Assembly: GCF_024437735.1 (NCBI RefSeq)
Contig: NZ_JANFQO010000002.1
Location: 248,001 to 312,000, forward strand
DNA: 64,000 bases
Source of the DNA: Tahibacter harae
Lineage (GTDB): Bacteria; Pseudomonadota; Gammaproteobacteria; Xanthomonadales; Rhodanobacteraceae
Direction of reading: 5' to 3'
Position numbers and translations under genes: made by a program. Positions 1 through 9,700 of this stretch are shown piece by piece; position 1 is the first letter of the stretch; the number at the start of each line of letters is the position of its first letter. Below the pieces are notes generated by a model. It had not been told where the DNA came from and ran no database searches. It worked only from the letters and a program-made list of their open reading frames with translations.

Positions 1-343
1 GCAGCGCCGCGGCGTCCAGGCGGCCGCGCAGACGCAGCGCCATCGGCATGTTGTAGCTGGCCGCCGCGCTCTGGAAATGGTCCAGGAACCACAGGCGCTG
101 CTGCGCGAAGGAAAGGACATAGTCCTGCGCCGGCGGCGCCGGTGCGATCTCCAGCGTGCCGGCCGCCGCCGGCGCCGCGGCGCTGAGCAGCGCGATCAGG
201 CCGTCCTTGTGCGCGCGGATCTGCGCGGCGATATCCGCCGTGATCGCGCCGGGTTCGCTGCGCGTGCGCAGCTTTCCTTCTTCCACGTAGACATGGATGC
301 CGCGGGCGGCAAGAGCGAGCAGAAGTTCTTTTTGCGAGGACAT
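1..343 (-). CDS. NRPS, TubC docking domain plus start of a condensation domain (runs off left edge)
   Basis: This is the next synthetase after the glycine-type module, and only its first 114 codons lie in the window. The ATG at 343 shares its A with the upstream stop (TGATG), the same junction used between the preceding NRPS genes, which fixes the start and implies translational coupling. Residues 1 to about 55 look like a TubC-type N-terminal docking domain: an amphipathic start, a GKLRTRS-like strand and then a helix containing IRAHKDGLIALL. A proline/alanine linker follows, and then the C1 core of a condensation domain, LSFAQQRLWFLDHF, at about residues 75-88. The gene shows that the assembly line continues left of the window, so chain length and release step cannot be read here. 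Confidence 0.9.
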   Translation of the reverse strand, partial: MSSQKELLLALAARGIHVYVEEGKLRTRSEPGAITADIAAQIRAHKDGLIALLSAAAPAAAGTLEIAPAPPAQDYVLSFAQQRLWFLDHFQSAAASYNMPMALRLRGRLDAAAL

Positions 344-3300
344 CACCATTCCATTTCTTCCTGCAGAGCCGCGTCCTGCGGCGATGGCGCGTGCTGTTGC
401 GCGTGGAGCAGATTCAGATAATCGATGTGCAAGGCCAGACCGCGGGCGGTGCGCTGCTCGAAGACGTCCTTCAGGCTCAGGCTGCAGCCCAGGCGCTGGT
501 TGAGCAGGGTCACCAGCCGCGCGCCGAGCAGCGAATGGCCGCCCAGGGCGAAGAAATCGCCTTCGACGCTGACCGGCTCGCTGCGCAGCAGCTCGGCCAG
601 CACGGCGGCCACGGCGTGTTCGGTCGCGCTGGCCGGGGCAACATAGGCGGCGGCCGTCGCGGCCGGTGCGACCAGGGCCTTGCGGTCGACCTTGCCGTTG
701 GGCGTCAGCGGCAATTCGTCCAGCACCACGAACAGCGTGGGGATCATGTACTCGGGCAGCTGCCGGGCCAGTTCGCGGCGCAGGCGCGCGGCAAGGTCTG
801 TTTCGTCGCGACCGGCAGCGCTCACGACGTAGCCGACCAGGCGGCGTTCGTCGCCCTCGCCGTCGCCGGCGACGACGGCCTGCGCAATGCCGTCGAGCTG
901 CAACAACTGCTGTTCGATCTCGCCCAGCTCGATGCGGAAGCCGCGGATCTTGACCTGGCCGTCGCTGCGGCCCAGGCAGACCAGTTCGCCGTCGGCGGTC
1001 CAGTAGCCCAGGTCGCCGCTGCGGTAGCAGCGTGCGCCGTCCAGCGCCGGCACGGCGACGAAGCGCTCGCGCGTGAGTTCGTCGCGGCCGAGATAGCCGC
1101 GCGCGACCGCGGCGCCGCCTATAGCGATCTCGCCGACGGCGCCCAGCGGCTGCAGCGCGCCGTGTGCGTTGAGCACATGCAGCTGCGCATGCGCGAGCGG
1201 CGCGCCTATGCGCACAGGCTGCGCGCCGGCGCCGACCCGGGCGCAGGACGCCCACACCGTCGCCTCGGTCGGGCCGTACATGTTCCACAAGGCCGCCACG
1301 CGCGGCAGCAGCTGGTCAGCCAGGGCGCGGTCCAGCGCCTCGCCGCCGCAGAGCACGGTGAGTTCCGCCTCGCCCTGCCAGTCCGCCGCCAGCAGCAGGC
1401 GCCAGGTCGCCGGCGTGGCCTGCATCACACGAATGCGGTGCTGGCGCAGCAGCGCGGCAAGGCGCGCGCCGTCGGCCGCGTCCTCGCGCGTGCACAGCAC
1501 CACGCTGCCGCCGCTGACCAGCGGCAGGAACAGTTCCAGCACATGGATATCGAAGCTGACCGGCGTCACTGCGAGCAGGGAGTCGCCGGCGCCGAAACCC
1601 GGCACCGCGCGCACCGCGCGCAGGAAGGCCGCCATGCTCGCGTGCTCGATCTGCACGCCCTTGGGCAGGCCGGTGGAGCCGGAGGTGTAGATCACATAGG
1701 CCAGGTCCTGCGGCGCCGGCGCAGCCGCGCGGTCGACAGCAGGCTGCGCGGCCAGCGTTTCCTGTGCGCCGGCGGCGTCCAGGCACAGCAGCTCCAGGTC
1801 CTGCGACGGCAACAGCGGCAGCTGTGCGCGCGCCGTGATCGCATGGCGCGCGCCCGAGTCCTGCAGCATGTGCTGCAGGCGCGCAGGCGGATAGTGCGGA
1901 TCCAGCGGCAGGTAGGCGGCTCCCGCCTTGAGCACGCCCAGCAGCGCAGCGACCAGATCGGCGGAGCGCTCCAGGCAGACCGCGACCAGGCTTTCCGCGC
2001 CGGCGCCCTGCGCCGCCAGCCAGTGCGCGATGCGGTTGGCGCGCGCGTTCAGCGCGGCGTAGCTCAGCGTCTCGTCCTGGAAAACCAGGGCCGTCCGCTC
2101 CGGCGCGGCCGCGGCCTGGGCCTCGAAGCAGCGCACTACCGAGGCGCCGTCGTCCGCCGCCGGCACCGCACCGCGGCCCCACTGCAGCAGTTGGCGGCGC
2201 TCGTCGGTATCCAGGCAATCCAACTGCGCCAGCGGCGTGTGCGGCGCCGCCAGCACGGCCTGCAGCAGGCGTTCGAAGTTTGCCGCCAGGCGGCGTATCG
2301 TCGCCGCCTCGAACAGGTCGCTGGCGTATTCCCAGGACAGGCGCAGGCCCTCGCCGGTTTCCTTGGCGACCAGGGTCAAGTCGTACTTGGTGCTACGCAC
2401 CTGCGGCTCCAGCGCGCGCGCCGTGAGGCCGGGCAGCTCGAATTCGCCGGTCTGGTTGTTCTGGAACACCAGTGCGACCTGGAACAGCGGGGCATGCGCG
2501 AGGCTGCGCGGCGGCTGCGCGTGCTCCACCAGCACCTCGAACGGCAGCTGCTGCTGCGCCATCGCATCGATGAAGCGCTGCCGCACCTGGGCCAGCAGGC
2601 CGTCGAAATCCAGTTCGTCTGCCACGTCGCAACGCAGCACCAGCACGTTGATGAAGCAGCCGATCAGCGCGGCGATGCCCGGATGCTCGCGGTTGGCCAC
2701 CGGCGTGCCGAACACGATGTCGCGGCTGCCGGAGTGGCGCGCCAGCAGTGCGGCGAAGGCCGCCTGCAGCAGCATGAACAGCGTGGCGTTGCCGCGCCGG
2801 GCCAGCGCCTGCAGGCGGCCGGTCAGCGCCTTGTCCAGGCTGCTTTCCACGGCCGCGCCGCGGAAGGAGAACACCGGCGGCCGCGGATGGTCGGTGCGCA
2901 GCGCATGCAGCGGCGGCACGCCGCGCAGGTGCGCCAGCCAGTAGTCGAGCTGGCCCTGCAATGCCGCACCGGCCAGCACCTCGCGCTGCCACTCGGCATA
3001 GTCGGCATAGTGCAGCGGCAGTGCGTCCAGCGGCTCGGCCTCGCCGCGCACGGCGGCGCTGTAAAGGTGGTTGAGTTCCGCGATCAGCAGGCCTATGGAC
3101 CAGCCATCGGAAGCAATGTGGTGCATGTTGACCAGCAGTACATGCCGGTCGGGCGCCAGCCTGAGCAGGCTGGCGCGCAGCAGCAGATCGTGGCGCAGGT
3201 CGAACACATGGGCGGCCTCGGCCTCGATCCGCGCGGCCAGCTCCTGCTCGCGTTGCGCCGGCGCGAGCGCGGCCAGGTGATCGACACGCTCCAGCACGAA

Positions 3301-3747
3301 GCGTGCGGCATCGCCGGCCTGCTGGTACGGCGCGCTGCCGTCGTCGAAGAAATTCGTGCGCAGCGCGGCATGCCGCTGCACGATGCGGCGGATCGCCGCT
3401 TCGAGCAGGTCGGCACGGCAGTCGCCGCGCAGCTCGATCGCGAACGGCAGGTTGTAGTGGCTGCTGCCGCCGCCCAGGCGGTCCAGCGCCCAGAGCCGCT
3501 CCTGGGCGAAGGAAAGCCGCGCGCGCTCCAGCCCCAGCGCACGCAGCGGCGGCGTCGCGGCGGCACTGGCGTCCTCGTCCTGCAGCGCGGCCAGGTGCTG
3601 TTCGATCGCGCCCTTGTGGGCGCGGATCGCCGCCTTCAGCGCCTCGGGGAATTCGCCCTTGCGCGCCTTGAAGGCGAGCCTGCCATCCTGCAGGTAGAGC
3701 GCGACGCCGGCTTCCAGCGCCTGCGCGACCAGACTGCGCGCATCCAT
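343..3747 (-). CDS. NRPS module, TubC-C-A-T, glycine-like code
   Basis: Single-module nonribosomal peptide synthetase of 1134 residues. In order: a TubC-like docking domain (1-58), a condensation domain with HHIASDG at about 209-215, an adenylation domain with YTSGSTGLPKG near 686, and a carrier domain whose phosphopantetheine serine is about S1072 in LGGHSLL. Reading the pocket residues against GrsA by eye gives DILQLGMVWK, two positions away from the classical glycine code DILQLGLIWK as I recall it. There is no epimerase or thioesterase. The C-terminus is a short acidic tail ending QEEMEW, which fits the linear motif that docks onto the TubC domain of the next protein. ATG 3747 is preferred over the GTG at 3750 because it makes the same TGATG overlap as its neighbours. 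Confidence 0.93.
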   Translation of the reverse strand: MDARSLVAQALEAGVALYLQDGRLAFKARKGEFPEALKAAIRAHKGAIEQHLAALQDEDASAAATPPLRALGLERARLSFAQERLWALDRLGGGSSHYNLPFAIELRGDCRADLLEAAIRRIVQRHAALRTNFFDDGSAPYQQAGDAARFVLERVDHLAALAPAQREQELAARIEAEAAHVFDLRHDLLLRASLLRLAPDRHVLLVNMHHIASDGWSIGLLIAELNHLYSAAVRGEAEPLDALPLHYADYAEWQREVLAGAALQGQLDYWLAHLRGVPPLHALRTDHPRPPVFSFRGAAVESSLDKALTGRLQALARRGNATLFMLLQAAFAALLARHSGSRDIVFGTPVANREHPGIAALIGCFINVLVLRCDVADELDFDGLLAQVRQRFIDAMAQQQLPFEVLVEHAQPPRSLAHAPLFQVALVFQNNQTGEFELPGLTARALEPQVRSTKYDLTLVAKETGEGLRLSWEYASDLFEAATIRRLAANFERLLQAVLAAPHTPLAQLDCLDTDERRQLLQWGRGAVPAADDGASVVRCFEAQAAAAPERTALVFQDETLSYAALNARANRIAHWLAAQGAGAESLVAVCLERSADLVAALLGVLKAGAAYLPLDPHYPPARLQHMLQDSGARHAITARAQLPLLPSQDLELLCLDAAGAQETLAAQPAVDRAAAPAPQDLAYVIYTSGSTGLPKGVQIEHASMAAFLRAVRAVPGFGAGDSLLAVTPVSFDIHVLELFLPLVSGGSVVLCTREDAADGARLAALLRQHRIRVMQATPATWRLLLAADWQGEAELTVLCGGEALDRALADQLLPRVAALWNMYGPTEATVWASCARVGAGAQPVRIGAPLAHAQLHVLNAHGALQPLGAVGEIAIGGAAVARGYLGRDELTRERFVAVPALDGARCYRSGDLGYWTADGELVCLGRSDGQVKIRGFRIELGEIEQQLLQLDGIAQAVVAGDGEGDERRLVGYVVSAAGRDETDLAARLRRELARQLPEYMIPTLFVVLDELPLTPNGKVDRKALVAPAATAAAYVAPASATEHAVAAVLAELLRSEPVSVEGDFFALGGHSLLGARLVTLLNQRLGCSLSLKDVFEQRTARGLALHIDYLNLLHAQQHAPSPQDAALQEEMEW

Positions 3748-6700
3748 CACAGCAGCCCCTCTTCCACTTCTGCCTGCGCGTCGTCGAGCTGGCGCAGGGC
3801 TTGCTGCAGCGAACGCTGCTGCAGCAGGGCCGAAACCTGGGCCGCCACGGCCTGCACAGTCGGGTTCTCGAAGAAGCTGCGGATGCGGAACTGCTCGCCC
3901 AGGCCATAGTGGTTGCGGATCAGGCCGACCGCGCGCGAGGCCAGCAGCGAATCACCGCCGATCTCGAAGAAATTGTCCTCGGCGCCGACCTGCGGCAGCG
4001 ACAGCAGCTGCTGCCACATCGTGCATACCGCGCTCTCGACCGCGTCGGCCGGCGCGCGGTATTCGCGCCGGGCCTCGCGCTGCAACTCCACCGCCGGCAG
4101 CGCCTTGCGGTCGACCTTGCCGTTGGCCGACAGCGGCACCGCGTCGATCAGTACGAAGGCCGCCGGCATCATGTAGGCCGGCAGGCGCTCGCGCAGCAGC
4201 TGCTGCACCTCGGCGCTGAGCGCATCCAGGGCGGCGCGATCGGCGCGCAGTTGCTGCTGGCGCGCGGCATCGCGCAGCTGCACATAGGCGACCAGCTGCC
4301 GGCGGTTGCGCTCGCCCACGGCGGCGGCAATGGCGGTGCGGATCTCCGGGTGGGCCAGCATCGCCGTCTCGATGTCGCCCAGTTCGATGCGATAGCCGTT
4401 GACCTTGACCTGGTTGTCCTCGCGGCCGAGGAATTCGATGTTGCCGTCGGGCAGGTAGCGGCCCAGGTCGCCGGTGCGGTACAGGCGCTCGCCGGTGTGC
4501 GGGTCGGTGACGAAGCTGGCCTCGGTCTTGACCGCGTCTTTCCAGTAGCCGTGGGCCAGGCCGACGCCGCCGATGTACAGGTCGCCGGGTACCCATTCCG
4601 GACAGTCGCGCCAGCCGCGCCCGAGCACGCGGAAGTACTGGTTCTCCATCGGCTTGCCGTAGGGAATGCTGCTCCAGGCCGGGTCCACGTCGCCGATCGG
4701 ATAGATGATCGACCAGATCGACACCTCGGTCGCGCCGCCCAGGCTGTAGAGCTGCGCCGCCGGCAGCTGCCGGCGCAGCCGCGCCGGCAGGTCGGTCGGA
4801 ATCCAGTCGCCGCTCATCATCACCACGCGCACGCCCTGCACCGGCGCGGCGGCCTGGTCCTGCAGCGATTCCAGCCACATGCGCGCCAGCGCCGGCACGG
4901 TGTTCCATACGGTGACGCGGTGGCTTTCGACCAGGCTGCTCCAGGCCAGCGGATCGCGCTCGCTGGCCGGATCCGGCATGACGATGCAACCGCCGGCGGC
5001 GAGCAGGCCGAAAATGTCGTAGACGGAAAGATCGAAATTCAGCGCCGACAGCGCCAGCACCGCGTCGTTCTCGTCCACGCCGAAACGGGCGTTGATGTCC
5101 AGCACGGTATTGACCGCGCCGCGGTGGTCGATCATCACGCCCTTGGGCACGCCGGTGGAGCCGGAGGTGAAGATCACGTAGGCCAGGTCGGTATCGCTCT
5201 GGCGCGTATCCAGCGCGCGCATTTCGCCGGCGGCGAGACGTTCGCGCTCCAGGCCGATGCGCACCAGGCCCTGCGGCCATTCCAGCGCGGCATCCAGCCA
5301 GGGCTGGGTCAGCGCCACGCGCACCTCGGCCTGGGCCAGCAATTGTGCGCGGCGCTGCGCGGGCAGCTCCGGATCCAGCGGCAGGTAGGCCGCGCCGGCC
5401 TTGAGCACGGCAAGCACGCCGACCACCTGCTCCCAGCCCTTGCCCGCCGCCACGGCGACGAGTTCGTTGACCTTCACGCCGTGCTGGCGCAGCTGGTGTG
5501 CCAGCGCGGTGCTGAGCTGGTCCAGTTCCGCATAGCTGAAGCGCTGCTCGCGCGTGACCAACGCGGTATGGCGCGGCCGCAGGGCGACCTGGGCCGCGAA
5601 CAGCTGGTGCAGCAGCACGCCGGGTTCGCGCGCGACGGCCGTCGCGTTGGCCGCGGCGCGCACGGCGGCGTGGCGCGGCGGCAGCCCCGGCCTGTCATCC
5701 GGCAGGCCCACGGCGCCGGCGCAGACGATCTGCTGCAGGCGGGCGGCAAAGGCGTCGAACATATCGCCGAGCAGGCCGGCCGGAAACAGCGCTTCCACGC
5801 CGTTCCACACGATCTGCGCACCGCCCTTGCGTTCGGCCAGCTGGCAGTCCAGGTAGACCTGCGACGTGCGGCTGCGGCCGGCGCCGGCCGCATCGCTGAC
5901 GACGAACAGCGGATCTTCCGCCGCCACGCTTATCGCCTCGCCCAGGCCCAGCGTGCTGGTGAACACCACCGGCATCTGCGCTGTCAGGCGCGTGCCGCGG
6001 CGGTTGTTGAGTTCGCGCAGCACTTCCACGCCGGAGAAATGACGCTGTTCGATATCGCTCCACAGCTGCTGCTGCACACGCCGCGCCTGGCGGGTGAAAT
6101 CGCCGGCGGCGTCCAGGTTCACTTCCAGCAGCAGCGAGGAGGTGAAGTCGCCGGCAATATCGTTGACCTGGGCATGCAGCGGCTGGCGGTCGAACAAGGT
6201 CAGGTTGAGGCAGAAGTGGCCGCTCTTGCTCCACCGGGCCAAGGTCTCGGCGAACGCGGTCAGCACGACGTTGGCCGGCGTGAGCTGCTGCGCGGACGCA
6301 CGCGATTTCAGCCGCTCCCACTGCGCCGCATCAAGGGCGAGCTGCCAGCGGCGCACGCCGCTGCCCGCACCGGGCGTGGTCAGCAGCGGCAGTTCCGGCG
6401 CGCCGGGCAGCGCATCCAGGCGCTGCAGCCAGTAGTCCCGCGCCGCGGCGTAGGCCGCGCTCTCGCGGCGCTGCTGCTGCGCCAGCACATAGTCGCGGTA
6501 GCACAGCGCCAGCGGCGCCAGCTCCAGCGCGGGATCGCGGTACAGGGCCGCGAATTCCGCGGCGAGCACGGCGCGGCTGCGCGCATCCAGCGTGATCGCG
6601 TCGGTAACCACGTGCAGGCGGCCTTCGCCGCCGGGCAGCAAGCTCGCGCGCAGGTCGAAGATGGGCCAGGTGTGCAGCGGCAGCACCTGCCCGGCCATGT

Positions 6701-9700
6701 TTTCGCGCAACGCCTCGGTGGCGGCGGCAATCTGCGCCGGATCCGCGGCGCGCAGATCCTGTACTGCGATCGCATAGTGCGGCACCTGCGCCAGGATGCG
6801 CTGCTCGCCGGCCGGGCTTATCACCGCGCGCAGCATGTCGTGGCGCGCGATCAGCCGGGCGAAGGCCTGTTCCAGCCGCGCCACGTCCAGCGCCTGCACG
6901 GCGACTTCGATGTAGGACTGGGTCGAACCGTTGCCCAGCTCGAACACATCGCTGCGGCCCAGCCAGTAGGCCTGCTGCAGCAGGGTGAGCGGGAACGGTT
7001 CGTGGCGCCGGGCGCTGTCGGCGGCAAGTTGCGGCAGTTGCTCCGGCGCCGACGCGGCGGCCGGATGCGCCAGCAGCTGCGCGCAGGCCTCGACCGTGGG
7101 CTGCTCGAAGAAGCGGCGCAGCGGGATTTCCACGCCGAACTCCTCGCGCAGCGCCGCCAGCAGGCGCAGCGCCTTGAGCGAGTGGCCGCCCAGGGCGAAG
7201 AAATCCGCACGCATGTCGATGGCTTCGCAGCCCAGCACGCGCTGCCATACCGCGGCAGTGCGCTGCTCGGCCGCATTGCGCGGCGCCAGCGATGCAGCGG
7301 CGGCAGGCTGCGGCCTGGGCAGGTTGCGCCGGTCCACCTTGCCGCTGGGCGTCAGCGGCAGGGCCGGCTGGAACACGAAAATGCCCGGTACCATGTAGTC
7401 CGGCAGCCACTGGCGCAGCCGCGCGCGGTACTGGCCGGCCAGTTCGCGTTCGCGCGCGGCATCGCCGGGTGCGAGGCCGTCCACGGCGAGATAGGCGACC
7501 AGGTGATGATCGCCTTCGTCGCCAGCGATGATTACCGCGGCCTGGCTGACTCCGGCGCATTCGCGCAGCGTGCTTTCGATCTCGCCCAGCTCGATGCGGA
7601 TGCCGTTGAGCTTGACCTGGAAATCCTGCCGGCCGACGAAACGCAGGCTGCCGTCGGGCAGCAGATAGCCGGTGTCGCCGCTGAGGTATTCGCGCCGTCC
7701 GTCGCCGGCATCGAGGAAACGCTGCGCGGTCAGCGCTGGATCCTGCCAGTAGCCGCAAGCCAGGTGGGCGCTGCGAATCACGATCTGGCCGGTCTCGAAT
7801 ACGCGCGCGGGGCTGCCGTCAGCGCGGCGCACCAGGATCTCGGTAGCGGGAATCGCGTAGCCGAGATTGGGCGGCAGGCCGGCATCGACGGCCGCACGCG
7901 GCAGGCTGTTGAGCGTGGTCAGCGAGGATTCGGTCGCGCCGTACAGGCCGACCAGGCGGCAGTGCGGACCGAACACGCCGGCGAACACCTTGCGCGTCTG
8001 CGCATCCACCGCTTCGCCGCCGAGCACGACCAGGCGCACCTGTGCGAGGGGTTCCGGCGCCGCATCGGCAAACAGGTATTTGAACAGCGTCGGCGTGGAG
8101 TGATAGACGCTGATGCCCTGCGCGGCGATCTGCCGCAGCAGCTGCTCGCGGCTGCTGGCACGCGCATCGGCCAGGTGTACGGACGCGCCGGCCAGCAGCG
8201 CGCCGTAGGTATCCAGCACCGAGGCATCGAAGTTGTAGGAAGCCAGCTGGAGGATGCGGTCCTCCGCCGTCAGGCCCAGCTCCTGCACGTAGCTTTCGGC
8301 GTGATAGGCCAGGTTGGCGTGGCTCTGGTACACGCCCTTGGGCTGCCCGGTGGAACCCGAGGTATACAAAATGTAGGCCGGTGCATCCGTGGCCTGGACG
8401 GCGATCGCTTCGTCGCCGGCCGCGGCGGCGGGCTGCAGCAGCAACTGCGCCTCGCCGGCGATGGTCCGGGCCAGGTCGGCATGGGCTGCGCTGCTGATCA
8501 GCAGGCCGCAGCCGGCGTGCCCGGCCATGTAGTGCAGACGCGCCTGCGGATAGGCCGGATCCAGGCTCACATAAGGCCGTCCCAGCTGCAGCGCCGCGAG
8601 CATGGCCGCGACGATGTCCACGCCGCGCTCCAGCAGCAGGCCTATGGCGCCCTGTGTGCCGCCGGACTGGATCGCCTGCACGTAGCGGCGGCTGAGCTGC
8701 TGCAGTTCGGCATAGGAATGGCTGGCCTCGCCGGTGACCACCGCGGGCCGGGCGGCGCAGCTGGCGCAGCGCTCGGCCAGCCGCCGCAGCAGCTGCTGCG
8801 GCGCGCAGATGATGTCGGCCACGGCGGGTGCCGGCGGTGCGATGCGTGCGGCCGGCGCACGGAACACCGCATGAGCGAAGCAGGCCCGTTCGGGCGCATC
8901 GACGACGGCGGCGAGCAATTCGAGGAACTGGTCCGCCACATAGCGGATAGCCGCGGCATCGAACAGTTCGCGGCGGAACACCCAGTCCAGCGCTATGCCG
9001 TCCGCGCCTTCCGTCGCGTACAGGTTGAGTTCGTACTTGGCCGCCGGCGCCGGCGGTTCGGCGAGGGCGCGGACGCTGCAGCCGGGCAGCGCGAACGCGA
9101 CTTCGCGGTTGTTCTGCAGCACGAACCAGAGCTGGAACAGCGGGCTGTAGCTGCTGCTGCGGCGCTGGCCCAGTTCCTCGACCAGTTGTTCAAACGGAAT
9201 GTGCTGCTGGGCGAAGCCGTCGAGGATCTGCTGCTTGTTCCGCTGCAGCAGCGCATCGAAGCTCTGCGCCGGGTCCAGCCGGTTGCGCAGCGCGACAGTG
9301 TTGATGAACAGGCCGATCAGCGACTCACTTTCCAGCGTGGTGCGGCCGGCGACAGGCGTGCCTACGACGATGTCGTGTTCGTCGCCGTACAGCCCCATTG
9401 CCAGCGCGAAGGCGGTCTCCAGGAACATGAACAAGGTGACCTTGCGCGCCTGGCAATAGGCCTGGATGCGCTGCGCCAGCGGCGGCGCGATCAGGCTTGC
9501 GTGACGTTCGCCGGCGTGATCGGGCTGGGCGGGACGCGGCTTGTCCAGCGGCAGGCCGTGCACCGCCGGCGCGCCGGCAAGCGTGTCTTTCCAGAACGCC
9601 AGTCCCTTGGCCAGCACCTCGCCCTGCAGATGAGCGTCCTGCCAGGCGGCGTAGTCGGCGTACTGCAGCGCCGGCGGCGGCAGTGGCGCAGCGTGACCGC

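Noticed and set aside
391-3909. Very long open frame on the plus strand opposite the glycine-type NRPS gene
   Set aside because: It is the antisense frame that stays open because of high GC in third codon positions. It lacks any domain and mirrors the NRPS codon pattern.
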